A DNA stretch of 49,020 nt from positions 1 through 49,020 of the forward strand of contig JAGNBV010000014.1 in NCBI GenBank assembly GCA_018004645.1, written 5' to 3'. A program made the position numbers and the translations under genes. Below the pieces are notes generated by a model. It saw only the letters and a program-made list of their open reading frames with translations, was not told the origin of the DNA and ran no database searches. Each line of letters begins with the position of its first letter. Position 1 is the first letter of the stretch. The stretch comes from Bacteroidales bacterium (GTDB taxonomy: Bacteria > Bacteroidota > Bacteroidia > Bacteroidales > CAIWKO01). This document shows, piece after piece, positions 25,419 to 33,576 of the stretch.

Positions 25419-26285
25419 TTATTTTACAGGTGTAACTGTGTATCCCTTCTGTTTAAGCATGTTAAGCACACCCTTATCTCCTGGTAAATGGGCTGCACCT
25501 ACTGCAATAAAACAACTGTGATCTTTTATTTTTTCTTCAATTTTAGGTATCCAGTTCTGGTTGCGTTTAAAAATAAAGCTTTCATTAAATTCAGGGCTGG
25601 TGTCGCCATATTTCACAATAAAATCGTATAGTTTATCCAAATCCTGATTTTTATATGCGGCTACCATATCCGTCAATTGCTGCTCCATCTTTTTGTATCC
25701 TTGAATGTCCGAAACCAAAGTCCTGGCCTGTTCTTCGATAGGCATATCCTCAATAAGGGATAGCTGGAAGTCGAGCGACTCAAGCCCATCGGATAACATC
25801 CCTTTCTTTTTGGATAGCTTATATAATTCTTGTTCATACGATTTGATTTTTCCGGCAATGTGTTTGGCAAGAATCGAACTCATAAAAAAAGGTTTCAGCC
25901 TGATATATTTCTCCAGTTTTGATTTTTTAATTCCGATGGAATCAATAACATAATTACTGAAATTAGTGTACTCATCGGGTGATATGTAGTCGCGCAGGGT
26001 TTTGGTTTCAGGTAGGTACATTTTTTTTGCCAGGTCGAGTTGTTGTGCCAGCGAAATGTTCATATCTATTTCAGTTACAAAATACTGGCATTTTTCCAGG
26101 CTGGATACCATGGCGGGGGTAATAAAAAAATCTTGTTTCTTAATCATGTGTATCGTTCCGAAAATATAGGATTTCTGGCTCAGTCCCATACCGGAAACTT
26201 CCCAAAGCAGGGAGTTGTTCGGTTGCGCGGCGGCCTGAAACGAAAAAACTGCCAAAGCAGCTATCAGTAATAATTTTCTGAACAT
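25419..26285 (-). CDS. TraB/GumN-family secreted protein
   Basis: Starting from ATG 26285 (288 aa) the protein opens with a signal peptide, cleavage near AAA at 18-20. TraB-family motifs are IFGTIHMIKK (41-50), a GTxH near the start, and FIAVGAAHLPGDKG near the C-terminus, a GxxH. These two Gly/His motifs are thought to form the metal site of a peptidase-like (Tiki/TraB) fold; activity in this group is not well established. The frame is open to 26321, but that start would lie upstream of the likely promoter, and the peptide from 26285 gives a normal signal sequence. Confidence 0.85.
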   Translation of the reverse strand: MFRKLLLIAALAVFSFQAAAQPNNSLLWEVSGMGLSQKSYIFGTIHMIKKQDFFITPAMVSSLEKCQYFVTEIDMNISLAQQLDLAKKMYLPETKTLRDYISPDEYTNFSNYVIDSIGIKKSKLEKYIRLKPFFMSSILAKHIAGKIKSYEQELYKLSKKKGMLSDGLESLDFQLSLIEDMPIEEQARTLVSDIQGYKKMEQQLTDMVAAYKNQDLDKLYDFIVKYGDTSPEFNESFIFKRNQNWIPKIEEKIKDHSCFIAVGAAHLPGDKGVLNMLKQKGYTVTPVK

Positions 26286-26296
26286 GTTTTTTTTGA

Positions 26297-26304
26297 CAAA
26301 GGTA
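26297..26304 (-). promoter_or_regulatory. -7 box of the TraB-like gene
   Basis: On the minus strand this reads TACCTTTG, a TAnnTTTG match ending 11 nt before ATG 26285. It decides the start. Confidence 0.45.
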
Positions 26305-26650
26305 GTATTAATCAAATTCACTAGTGCATTTTATAACGAAATGTTGTCTTATGATATATTATATTTTGAAGGTTTTCTGTATTGCTTGTACCCATTGATA
26401 TACAAACTATAGCAGATGATAATACTTTTCACTTTCTACATTTGATACTTGAACTGAGTCCGTCGGGGCAGACACGAAGGCCGCCTGCCTGTGTGCACTG
26501 ATGTTTCGGCCGGCAGGAAAGACGGGGCGAGGCTGTTTTCCTTTCAGGCTAACTACTCATAAATTTTTCTTGTATGATTACCTCTTTGGTAAAGCACATG
26601 GTTGTTGTTTCCAGAATAGCCAAAGGGAAGTAATCTCTTTTTGAAAATTA
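26305..26650. other. Intergenic region with one GC-rich island
   Basis: No gene is supported. It is mostly AT-rich, with a GC-rich patch at about 26456-26540 whose halves (GGCCGCCTGCCTG and GGCCGGCAGG) are partly complementary. The patch resembles the GC islands near 19180 and 21630 and is probably another copy of a small palindromic repeat. Confidence 0.35.
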
Positions 26651-26681
26651 TAATTTTGCACATTAAAAATATTTAATTTTG
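26651..26681 (+). promoter_or_regulatory. Two tandem -7 boxes (TAATTTTG) before the lipase-like gene
   Basis: TAATTTTG occurs at 26651-26658 and again at 26674-26681, 62 and 39 nt upstream of the first base of ATG 26713. Either could be the start-proximal element; two start points are possible. Confidence 0.4.
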
Positions 26682-26712
26682 TGAATTTGATGTGTTATAC
26701 CATTTGTGTTTT

Positions 26713-28242
26713 ATGAAAAGAAATGTATTAGTCTGTTGTTTTTTGTTTGTAACGTGTTTTTCTGGTTTTTCACAAACTACCGTTATTTCGCATGGTTATA
26801 CTCCACCCGCCTCCGACCAGGTGTATGGCTGGATGCTCGATATGGCCAACGCCATTCGCTACAGGCTGGGGGATGCCGTTGTCAGGGTGTATAATGCGCA
26901 GTCAGGCAATTTTGATTATCTTATAGGCTCGGGGACACAGAATGTGCTAATCTTCGACTGGATGACGGCAAGCAACAATTTTCAGTCGGGTTTTAGCGAA
27001 GACGCCGGTGCGGCCTTGTTTACCTCGCTGATTCAAGGCTATCTGCAAGGAGATTTTGATATCACTACATTGCATTTTATAGGACACAGCCGCGGTACGG
27101 TAGTGAACAGCGAATGTGCCGAGCGCCTGCTGGTGGCTGGTTTCCCGGTTGCTCAAACCACCTCGTTGGATGCCCACGACTGGGGCGCTGTCAGCTTTTT
27201 TGATGATTATGATTGTAATCCTGCCGTTTGGCACTCCGGCGTGGAGGCCTGGCAGGGCATAAGCTGGGCAGACTCTTATTATCAGGAAAACCTGATTGAA
27301 CTTAACGGAAGGCCTGTGGAAGGCACATATCAGGTTTTCCTGGGAAGTATCGGACATAATGCGGTACACGACTGGTACACCGAAACCATACTGGATTCTA
27401 CGCGGCACGAAGGATATTATTATTCCATAAACGGCGCGGGATACAACAACAGGCCAGCCATCAGCGGTACACCAAAAACGCCTTACTTTACCTTTACCCG
27501 TGATGGTGTGGTAAATGGAAATTTTGAACGAGGCAATTTTCTTAATGAAACATTTCCCGGATGGTCTTATAATGGCGGTAGCGGAAATGCAACTATCGAT
27601 GGTAACTATCTCGGTTTGAAATCCTCAGGTGCCTGCAACAAGGTGCATAACCGGTTTTATATCCCCGGCAATGCCCTGGGTATTCAGTTTGATTATCTTA
27701 TTTATGAAGAAGATGATGAAAATCCTTTTCCCGAAGTGGATAGGCTGGTGGTTTTACTCAACAATAATCCGGCTATGAACCCCATTATGATGGATAGCAC
27801 CATGACCGAATGGGCCAGTGTTTGGCTGCCTGTGGCCAATGCCCGGAATAGTATAAAAACACTGGAATTTAAACTTGTGGACGAATGTGGCGGAAGTAGT
27901 GAGATAAGCTCGGAGGTGAGGATTGACAATATTAAATTTATCATCGACTCTACTGCTTCGGTTATGGATTTTGCCGCTTACTGCTTCGAAAGCATGGTAG
28001 CCCCCAATCCATGTGTTGGCAATACCGTTGTCCAATTCAACCTACCGAAAAATGATAAGGTAACAATAAAAATCTATAACCTGATGGGCAGCGAAATGGC
28101 CGTCCTGGCTGATGATGAATATTCCGGCAACAGCACTCACAAAGTGGTATTTGATGCCAGCTCACTTGCGGCTGGGATTTATATCGTTAATGTGCGTGTA
28201 GGAAATAGTTTCCGAAATCATAAGGTTATTGTTTCCCGGTAA
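26713..28242 (+). CDS. T9SS-secreted lipase-like alpha/beta hydrolase
   Basis: From ATG 26713 the protein has 509 aa. A signal peptide ends near FSQ (residue 21). The N-terminal half is an alpha/beta hydrolase of the lipase type: nucleophile elbow GHSRG at 124-128 (Ser126), a likely Asp153 (SLDAHDW) and His215 or His219 (GSIGHNAVHDWY). A beta-sandwich resembling a carbohydrate-binding module follows (about 255-420: NGNFERGNFLNETFPGWSYN). The T9SS sorting domain is at 425-509 (VAPNPCVGNTVVQF, ending NHKVIVSR). It likely cleaves an ester, lipid or acylated polymer outside the cell. The GTG at 26692 would add seven residues before a normal signal peptide, so ATG is preferred. Confidence 0.75.
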   Translation: MKRNVLVCCFLFVTCFSGFSQTTVISHGYTPPASDQVYGWMLDMANAIRYRLGDAVVRVYNAQSGNFDYLIGSGTQNVLIFDWMTASNNFQSGFSEDAGAALFTSLIQGYLQGDFDITTLHFIGHSRGTVVNSECAERLLVAGFPVAQTTSLDAHDWGAVSFFDDYDCNPAVWHSGVEAWQGISWADSYYQENLIELNGRPVEGTYQVFLGSIGHNAVHDWYTETILDSTRHEGYYYSINGAGYNNRPAISGTPKTPYFTFTRDGVVNGNFERGNFLNETFPGWSYNGGSGNATIDGNYLGLKSSGACNKVHNRFYIPGNALGIQFDYLIYEEDDENPFPEVDRLVVLLNNNPAMNPIMMDSTMTEWASVWLPVANARNSIKTLEFKLVDECGGSSEISSEVRIDNIKFIIDSTASVMDFAAYCFESMVAPNPCVGNTVVQFNLPKNDKVTIKIYNLMGSEMAVLADDEYSGNSTHKVVFDASSLAAGIYIVNVRVGNSFRNHKVIVSR

Positions 28243-28377
28243 GCTCGCACTTCAACCTCTACAAATTGTTTGTGACGTTGCCTTGCTTCGGATTATTTTT
28301 TAAATTTGAACAATAATTGATTAAACATACGAAAAACATATTTTGTTTCACGAAATAGCCTGTCAAAACATTCCATA

Positions 28378-29286
28378 ATGTCTCATCAGAACGCTTCGGT
28401 CAAGTCTATACTTTTTGCTTTGCTAGCCAATTTCGGTATAGCTGTCACCAAAACAATTGCGGCAATAATTACCGGTTCGGGCGCTATGCTGGCCGAATCA
28501 ATTCACTCTTTTGCCGACTGCGGCAACCAGGGTTTGCTGTTTCTTGGTTTGCGGTCATCAAAGAAAAAGCCCGACAGCGAACACCCTTTGGGATATGGCA
28601 AAGAGATATATTTCTGGTCTTTTATAGTAGCTCTGATTTTGTTCAGCATGGGTGGACTGTTTTCGATTTATGAGGGCGTTCACAAAATTACGGCCCACCA
28701 GGGGCTTAGAAGTCCTGTTATTGCCCTCATAGTGTTAACGGTTAGTATGGCGCTGGAGGCTGCATCACTGTTGGGTTGCCTGAAACAAATAAAGAAAATC
28801 AGAAAAGAAAAAAAACTGTGGCAGTGGGTCAGGGGAAGCCGTAAAAGCGAGTTGATAGTGGTGCTGGGCGAGGATATTGCCGCCCTGCTGGGATTGTTTT
28901 TTGCCATGCTGGCCGTGATACTGTCCATGATAACGGGAAACCCTGTGTACGACGCGATGGGAAGTATCAGCATCGGTGTTTTGCTGGTAATCATTTCGTT
29001 TCTTCTTGCTTTTAAAGTGAAAAGCTTGCTGATAGGGCAAAGTGCCGAAGATGATACCCGTGAAGAGATAAAGCGTTTTTTGGAATCACGCCCTGAAATA
29101 GCAATGATTTACAACATAATAACGATACAGTTAGGGCCTGACATCATGGTTTCCGTGAAAGTAAAAATGACGCAGACAAGTTCCATCAATCAGATGATCA
29201 AAGATATTAACAACTGCGAAAAGGAACTTAAAAAACATTTTGAGGCCATCCGGTGGGTGTTTTTCGAACCTGATAATAAGGAATAA
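28378..29286 (+). CDS. CDF-family transporter of the ZnT9 (SLC30A9)-like branch
   Basis: This 302-aa protein has six membrane helices. Helix 2 has ESIHSFADCGNQ with His and Asp, and the next loop has HPLGYGKE in place of HxxGHG. In the fifth membrane region the sequence reads VVLGEDIAALLG rather than HxxxD; this LxEDxAALLG pattern and ITGNPVYDAMGSISIG further on are hallmarks of the SLC30A9/HUEL-type branch. The metal site therefore differs from classic zinc CDFs, so the ion and direction are uncertain. C-terminal cytoplasmic domain is shorter. ATG 28378 fits the family N-terminus. Confidence 0.85.
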   Translation: MSHQNASVKSILFALLANFGIAVTKTIAAIITGSGAMLAESIHSFADCGNQGLLFLGLRSSKKKPDSEHPLGYGKEIYFWSFIVALILFSMGGLFSIYEGVHKITAHQGLRSPVIALIVLTVSMALEAASLLGCLKQIKKIRKEKKLWQWVRGSRKSELIVVLGEDIAALLGLFFAMLAVILSMITGNPVYDAMGSISIGVLLVIISFLLAFKVKSLLIGQSAEDDTREEIKRFLESRPEIAMIYNIITIQLGPDIMVSVKVKMTQTSSINQMIKDINNCEKELKKHFEAIRWVFFEPDNKE

Positions 29287-29400
29287 TCCGCCGGTAAAAG
29301 CTCTGCACAGCGGGATATGCCAAAGTGTTCGTTATGGTTGAAGTTTATAAACTGTCAATAGCTGCATGTAAGCTGTAATGAAAATTTTTCAATGAGTTTT

Positions 29401-29466
29401 AACAATGCATTGTTTATTATTAAAAACGATGCGTTATGCACTGTGCCGATAATTGGAATATATTTG
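29401..29466 (+). promoter_or_regulatory. Palindrome plus -7 box upstream of the SBP gene
   Basis: AACAATGCATTGTT (29401-29414) is a perfect 14-bp palindrome, a possible operator. TATATTTG (29459-29466) is a -7 box 18 nt before the ATG at 29485. No -33 TTTG was found at normal spacing. Confidence 0.4.
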
Positions 29467-29484
29467 AACTTTTAAACAGGTATC

Positions 29485-31140
29485 ATGAAAAGGGTATATA
29501 AACCGGTAGTATTTTTCCTGCTGTTATTCTGTTTATTATCCTGCAATAGGTTAAAAGATAAGGATGAGACCCGGACAGTTTTTCGCTACAACGAATCGGC
29601 GGGCATAAGCACCCTCGATCCTGGATTCGCAAAAGATCAGGCGCATATATGGGTGTGCAACCAACTGTATAATGGGTTGGTACAACCCGATGACTCCATG
29701 TTTATCAGGCCTTGTGTTGCCAAATCCTGGACTGTATCTGCCGACGGGCTGGTTTATACTTTTGTTTTACGCGATGATGTGTATTTTCATGATGATGCTG
29801 TTTTCCCCAAAGGCACAGGACGGCAGGTGGTGGCTTCGGATTTTGTTTATAGCTTTGGTCGTATTGCCAATGATAAAATAGCTTCGCCCGGAGCATGGAT
29901 ATTTAATGATGTGGCGCGGGATTCATCAGGAATACCTTGTTTTTCCGCTCCTGCCGATACGGTATTTGTTGTAAAACTAAAACAGCCTTTTCCGCCTTTT
30001 TTGAGTATGCTCCAAATGCCCTATTGTGCTGTAGTACCGCACGAAGCCGTGGAGCACTATGGCGGAGATTTCCGTTCGCATGCCGTGGGTACCGGCCCTT
30101 TTAAATTGAAGCGCTGGATAGAAAACCAACGGCTGATTTTAGTCAAAAACGATAATTATTTTGAGAAAGAAAACGGTAGCAGGTTACCTTATCTCGATGC
30201 GGTGTCAGTTTCTTTTGTAGTGGACAAACAATCGGCTTTTCTTGAATTTATCAGGGGAAACCTTGATTTTATGTCGGGCCTGGCACCGAGTTATATCGAT
30301 GAACTTATCACCAAACAAGGCGAGCTGAATGAAAAGTATCAGTCGAGTATCAACTTAATTAAACAACCTTATCTTAATACGGAATATTTAGGTTTTTTGG
30401 TGGATGAATCGTTGGCTGAAAATAAAAATAACCCCCTGCTGAACCGGAAAGTACGGCAGGCAATCAATTATGGCCTCGACCGCAAAAAGATGATCAAATA
30501 CCTGCGCAACAGTCTTGGTACGCCCGGCATCTATGGCGTTGTCCCCGTGGGCATGCCTTACCACGATACGGTTATGGTCAAAGGATATTCCTACAATCCG
30601 GATAAGGCGCGTTCGCTGCTGGCCGAAGCCGGCTATCCCAATGGAAAAAATTTGCCGGAAATTACCCTGTCAACCACCGCATCTTATCTTGACCTCTGCG
30701 AATACCTGCAACACCAGTTGGGCGAAATTGGGATAAAAATCAAAGTGGATGTAAACCCGCCCGCCACGCTGCGAGAGATGATCGCCAAATCGAAGATGAG
30801 TTTCTTTAGGGCTTCCTGGATAGCCGATTATCCTGATATGGAGAATTATCTGGCCTTGTTTTATTCAAAAAACTTTTGCCCAAAAGGTCCCAACTATACA
30901 CACTTTTCCAACCCTGAATACGACAAGCTTTTTGAAGAGGCGCGCAGCACAGTCAACGACAGCCTGAGAGGTGTTCTTTATACCAAAATGGATAATATTA
31001 TTATGGAAGAGGCGCCGGTACTGATTTTATATTACGATATGGTGCTTCGGTTTACACACAAAAACATCAGCGGACTTGGAAGTAATCCTATGAATTTGCT
31101 TACCTTGAAGAGAGTGAGGAAGGGAAGTAGGGAGTGGTAG
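29485..31140 (+). CDS. Peptide/nickel-type ABC transporter substrate-binding lipoprotein (SBP family 5)
   Basis: This 551-aa lipoprotein has the lipobox LLSC at 17-20 (Cys20). The mature protein has the SBP_bac_5 pattern: GISTLDPGFAKDQ (early strand), QLYNGLVQPDD, AKSWTVSADGLVYTFVLRDD with VYFHDD, then GTGPFKLKRWIENQ and LLNRKVRQAINYGLDRKKMI. OppA/DppA-type proteins bind oligopeptides or similar ligands in the periplasm and deliver them to a permease. No permease or ATPase gene is adjacent, so it is an orphan. A palindrome and a -7 box precede it. The 121-bp array starts right after its stop. Confidence 0.92.
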   Translation: MKRVYKPVVFFLLLFCLLSCNRLKDKDETRTVFRYNESAGISTLDPGFAKDQAHIWVCNQLYNGLVQPDDSMFIRPCVAKSWTVSADGLVYTFVLRDDVYFHDDAVFPKGTGRQVVASDFVYSFGRIANDKIASPGAWIFNDVARDSSGIPCFSAPADTVFVVKLKQPFPPFLSMLQMPYCAVVPHEAVEHYGGDFRSHAVGTGPFKLKRWIENQRLILVKNDNYFEKENGSRLPYLDAVSVSFVVDKQSAFLEFIRGNLDFMSGLAPSYIDELITKQGELNEKYQSSINLIKQPYLNTEYLGFLVDESLAENKNNPLLNRKVRQAINYGLDRKKMIKYLRNSLGTPGIYGVVPVGMPYHDTVMVKGYSYNPDKARSLLAEAGYPNGKNLPEITLSTTASYLDLCEYLQHQLGEIGIKIKVDVNPPATLREMIAKSKMSFFRASWIADYPDMENYLALFYSKNFCPKGPNYTHFSNPEYDKLFEEARSTVNDSLRGVLYTKMDNIIMEEAPVLILYYDMVLRFTHKNISGLGSNPMNLLTLKRVRKGSREW

Positions 31141-31153
31141 GAGTCAAATTGCT

Positions 31154-32060
31154 AGTAGTCAATAGTCAATAGTCAATAGTCATTGGTCAATAGTCATTGG
31201 TCATTTGTCATTAGTTAAAAAGTCAAATAGTTAAATAGGAAGAAGGAGAAAATGGAGAATGGAAAGTTTGGTCTTTGTATTGTGCTACTTTCAACTTTCA
31301 ACTTGTAACTTGTAGTCATTAGTCAAATAGTCAATAGTCATTAGTTAAATAGGAAGAAGGAGAAAGGGAAAAGTGGAAAATTAGTTCTTTGTATTGTGCT
31401 ACTTTCAACTTTCAACTTTCAGCTTGTAACATGTAGTCATTAGTCAAATAGTCAATAGTCATTAGTCAAATAGAAAGAAGGAGAAAGGGAAAAGTGGAAA
31501 TTTAGTTCTTTGTATTGTGCGACTTTCAACTTTCAACTTTCAGCTTGTAACATGTAGTCATTAGTCAAATAGTCAATAGTCATTAGTCAAATAGGAAGAA
31601 GGAGAAAGGGAAAAGTGGAAAATTAGTTCTTTGTATTGTGCGACTTTCAACTTTCAACTTTCAACTTTCAACTTGTAACTTGTAGTCATTGTTCAAATAG
31701 TCAATAGTCATTAGTTAAATAGGAAGAAGGAGAAAGGGAAAAGTGGAAATTTAGTTCTTTGTATTGTGCGACTTGCTACTTTCAACTTTCAACTTGTAAC
31801 TTGTAGTCATTAGTCAAATAGTCAATAGTCATTAGTTAAATAGGAAGAAGGAGAAAGGGAAAAGTGGAAATTTAGTTCTTTGTATTGTGCTACTTTCAAC
31901 TTTCAACTTTCAACTTGTAACTTGTAGTCATTGTTCAAATAGTCAATAGTCATTAGTTAAATAGGAAGATGGAGAAAGGGTTAAAGTGAAAAGTTAGTAT
32001 TTTGTATTGTGCTTCTTGCAACTTGCTACTTTCAACTTTTAACTTTCAACTTACGACTTT
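31154..32060. repeat. Tandem array, 121-bp unit, about seven copies with nested heptamers
   Basis: The anchor GTAGTCATT begins copies at 31312, 31433, 31554, 31682, 31803 and 31924. Steps are 121, 121, 128, 121 and 121 bp. A diverged first copy starts near 31154. Each unit has a GTCAATA/GTCATTA part, a purine tract (AGGAAGAAGGAGAAAGGG), TTTGTATTGTGC, and two to four ACTTTCA heptamers. The 128-bp unit has four heptamers instead of three, which explains the extra 7 bp. Stops fill all frames and 121 is not a multiple of three, so it does not code. It lies between convergent genes and takes up nearly the whole gap (31141-32092). Confidence 0.95.
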
Positions 32061-32092
32061 TACAGATTATGTTTTATCGAAAAATCTGGCTT

Positions 32093-33493
32093 TTAAATTT
32101 CGTATTCGACAGCTTTATCGGGAATAACAATATTTGAAAAACGGTTTTCTTCAAGAATTTGCTTGTAGGCCGTTATGGCTTCTTCTTCCCCGTGAACAAG
32201 AAACATCTTTTGAATCTTTGTTTTATCCTGACAGCTTAAATATACGATCATTTCGGCATAATCACCATGCGCGCTGAATTCTTCCAGGGTTTCTATTTCG
32301 GCTCTCACAGGATAAATGTTGCCGTGAATGGAAACCTCCTTGTCGCCGCGTTTTATTTTGGCTCCTAAAGTTTTTGGTTCGCAGTAACCCACAATCAAAA
32401 TTGTGTTGTTGGGATTGGAAATATTGTTTGCTAGATGGTGTTTAATACGCCCTGCCTCCATCATTCCCGAAGAAGAAATAATAATACAGGGTTCCTTTAA
32501 CTGGTTTATTTTTTTTGAATCTTCAATGGCTTGCACATAGGTAAGTTCGTTGAAACCAAATGGATCGGGGTCTTTTTCGAGACTCTGAATTATGTCCTGG
32601 TTGAAACATTCGGGATGCATCCGGTAAATATTAGTGGCATTCACAGATAGCGGGCTGTCCACAAAGGTTTTTACTTTGGGCAGTTTGCCTTCGTTTACCA
32701 GCTGGTTCAGAGCATAAACCACTTCCTGGGTGCGCCCCACGCTGAATGAAGGAATGATGAGTTTCCCTTTTTTGTGCAGGCAGGTTTTGTTAACTATCCT
32801 TAATAGTTTGTCTTGTGCTTCTTTTCTGATACCGTGCAGCCTGTTGCCATAGGTTGATTCGGCAACCAGGATATCGGCTTGTGGAAAGGGCTGGGGCGTT
32901 TTGATGATGCTGTTGAATTGCCGGCCAATATCGCCTGTGAAACAAAAATTTATTATACGGTCGTCTTCTTTTATTTGAAGATTTACGGCGGCGCTGCCCA
33001 GGATGTGACCGGAATCAGTAAAAGTAAGGGTGACATTATCGGTTACTCTGAATTTTTGCCCGTATGAAATACTGACAAAATGATTCATACACTGCTGGGC
33101 ATCGCTGGCAGTATATATCGGCTCCACAGGGGGCAGGTCGTTTTTTGCCCGTTTTTTATTAAATGTTTTAGTGTCCGATTCCTGTATCCTGCCCGAATCC
33201 TGCAGCATAACAGCACATAGGTCGCGCGTGGCATGGGTAGAGATGATCATACCTTCAAAGCCATTTTTTACAAGGTAGGGCAACAAGCCTGAATGATCGA
33301 TATGGGCGTGTGAAAGAATCACATAATCAATGTCGGGCGGGTTGAAGCCTAAGGCACGGTTCTCCTGGTCGGTTTCCAGGCCTTTGCCCTGAAACATGCC
33401 GCAGTCTAAAAGGATTTTTTTGCCGTCGTTAGTTGTTATCAGATGTTTACTTCCGGTTACTTCTTTAGCGGCGCCGTGGAAAGTTATTTTCAT
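32093..33493 (-). CDS. Beta-CASP metallo-beta-lactamase-fold RNA nuclease
   Basis: This 466-aa protein has the MBL motif HAHIDHSG (62-69) and the beta-CASP domain with SFSVGRTQEV, SSSGMMEAGRIKHHL and a final HGEEEA. Together they match archaeal/bacterial CPSF73-like nucleases (YSH1/MBL-beta-CASP) that cut or trim RNA in 3' processing. Cytoplasmic, with no signal peptide. The substrate in Bacteroidota is not clear from the neighbours. All zinc-binding motifs I can see are intact. Confidence 0.9.
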   Translation of the reverse strand: MKITFHGAAKEVTGSKHLITTNDGKKILLDCGMFQGKGLETDQENRALGFNPPDIDYVILSHAHIDHSGLLPYLVKNGFEGMIISTHATRDLCAVMLQDSGRIQESDTKTFNKKRAKNDLPPVEPIYTASDAQQCMNHFVSISYGQKFRVTDNVTLTFTDSGHILGSAAVNLQIKEDDRIINFCFTGDIGRQFNSIIKTPQPFPQADILVAESTYGNRLHGIRKEAQDKLLRIVNKTCLHKKGKLIIPSFSVGRTQEVVYALNQLVNEGKLPKVKTFVDSPLSVNATNIYRMHPECFNQDIIQSLEKDPDPFGFNELTYVQAIEDSKKINQLKEPCIIISSSGMMEAGRIKHHLANNISNPNNTILIVGYCEPKTLGAKIKRGDKEVSIHGNIYPVRAEIETLEEFSAHGDYAEMIVYLSCQDKTKIQKMFLVHGEEEAITAYKQILEENRFSNIVIPDKAVEYEI

Positions 33494-33512
33494 ATATTTA
33501 GTGTTTTATTAG

Positions 33513-33520
33513 CAAAGGTA
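33513..33520 (-). promoter_or_regulatory. -7 box of the beta-CASP nuclease gene
   Basis: On the minus strand it reads TACCTTTG, 19 nt before ATG 33493. No clear -33 element. Confidence 0.4.
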
Positions 33521-33530
33521 ATGAATAAAA

Positions 33531-33557
33531 AAAACCCGATATTGAGTATCGGGTTTT
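33531..33557 (-). terminator. Terminator of the Asp-box protein gene
   Basis: AAAACCCGATA pairs with TATCGGGTTTT (11 bp, 5-nt loop). The A-run on the low side gives a T-run on the minus strand, 20 nt past the stop at 33577. Confidence 0.88.
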
Positions 33558-33576
33558 ATTTATAAAAACAGTTGTA

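Noticed and set aside
31154..32060. CRISPR array
   Set aside because: The repeated unit is contiguous at 121 bp without unique spacers, and no cas genes are in the window.
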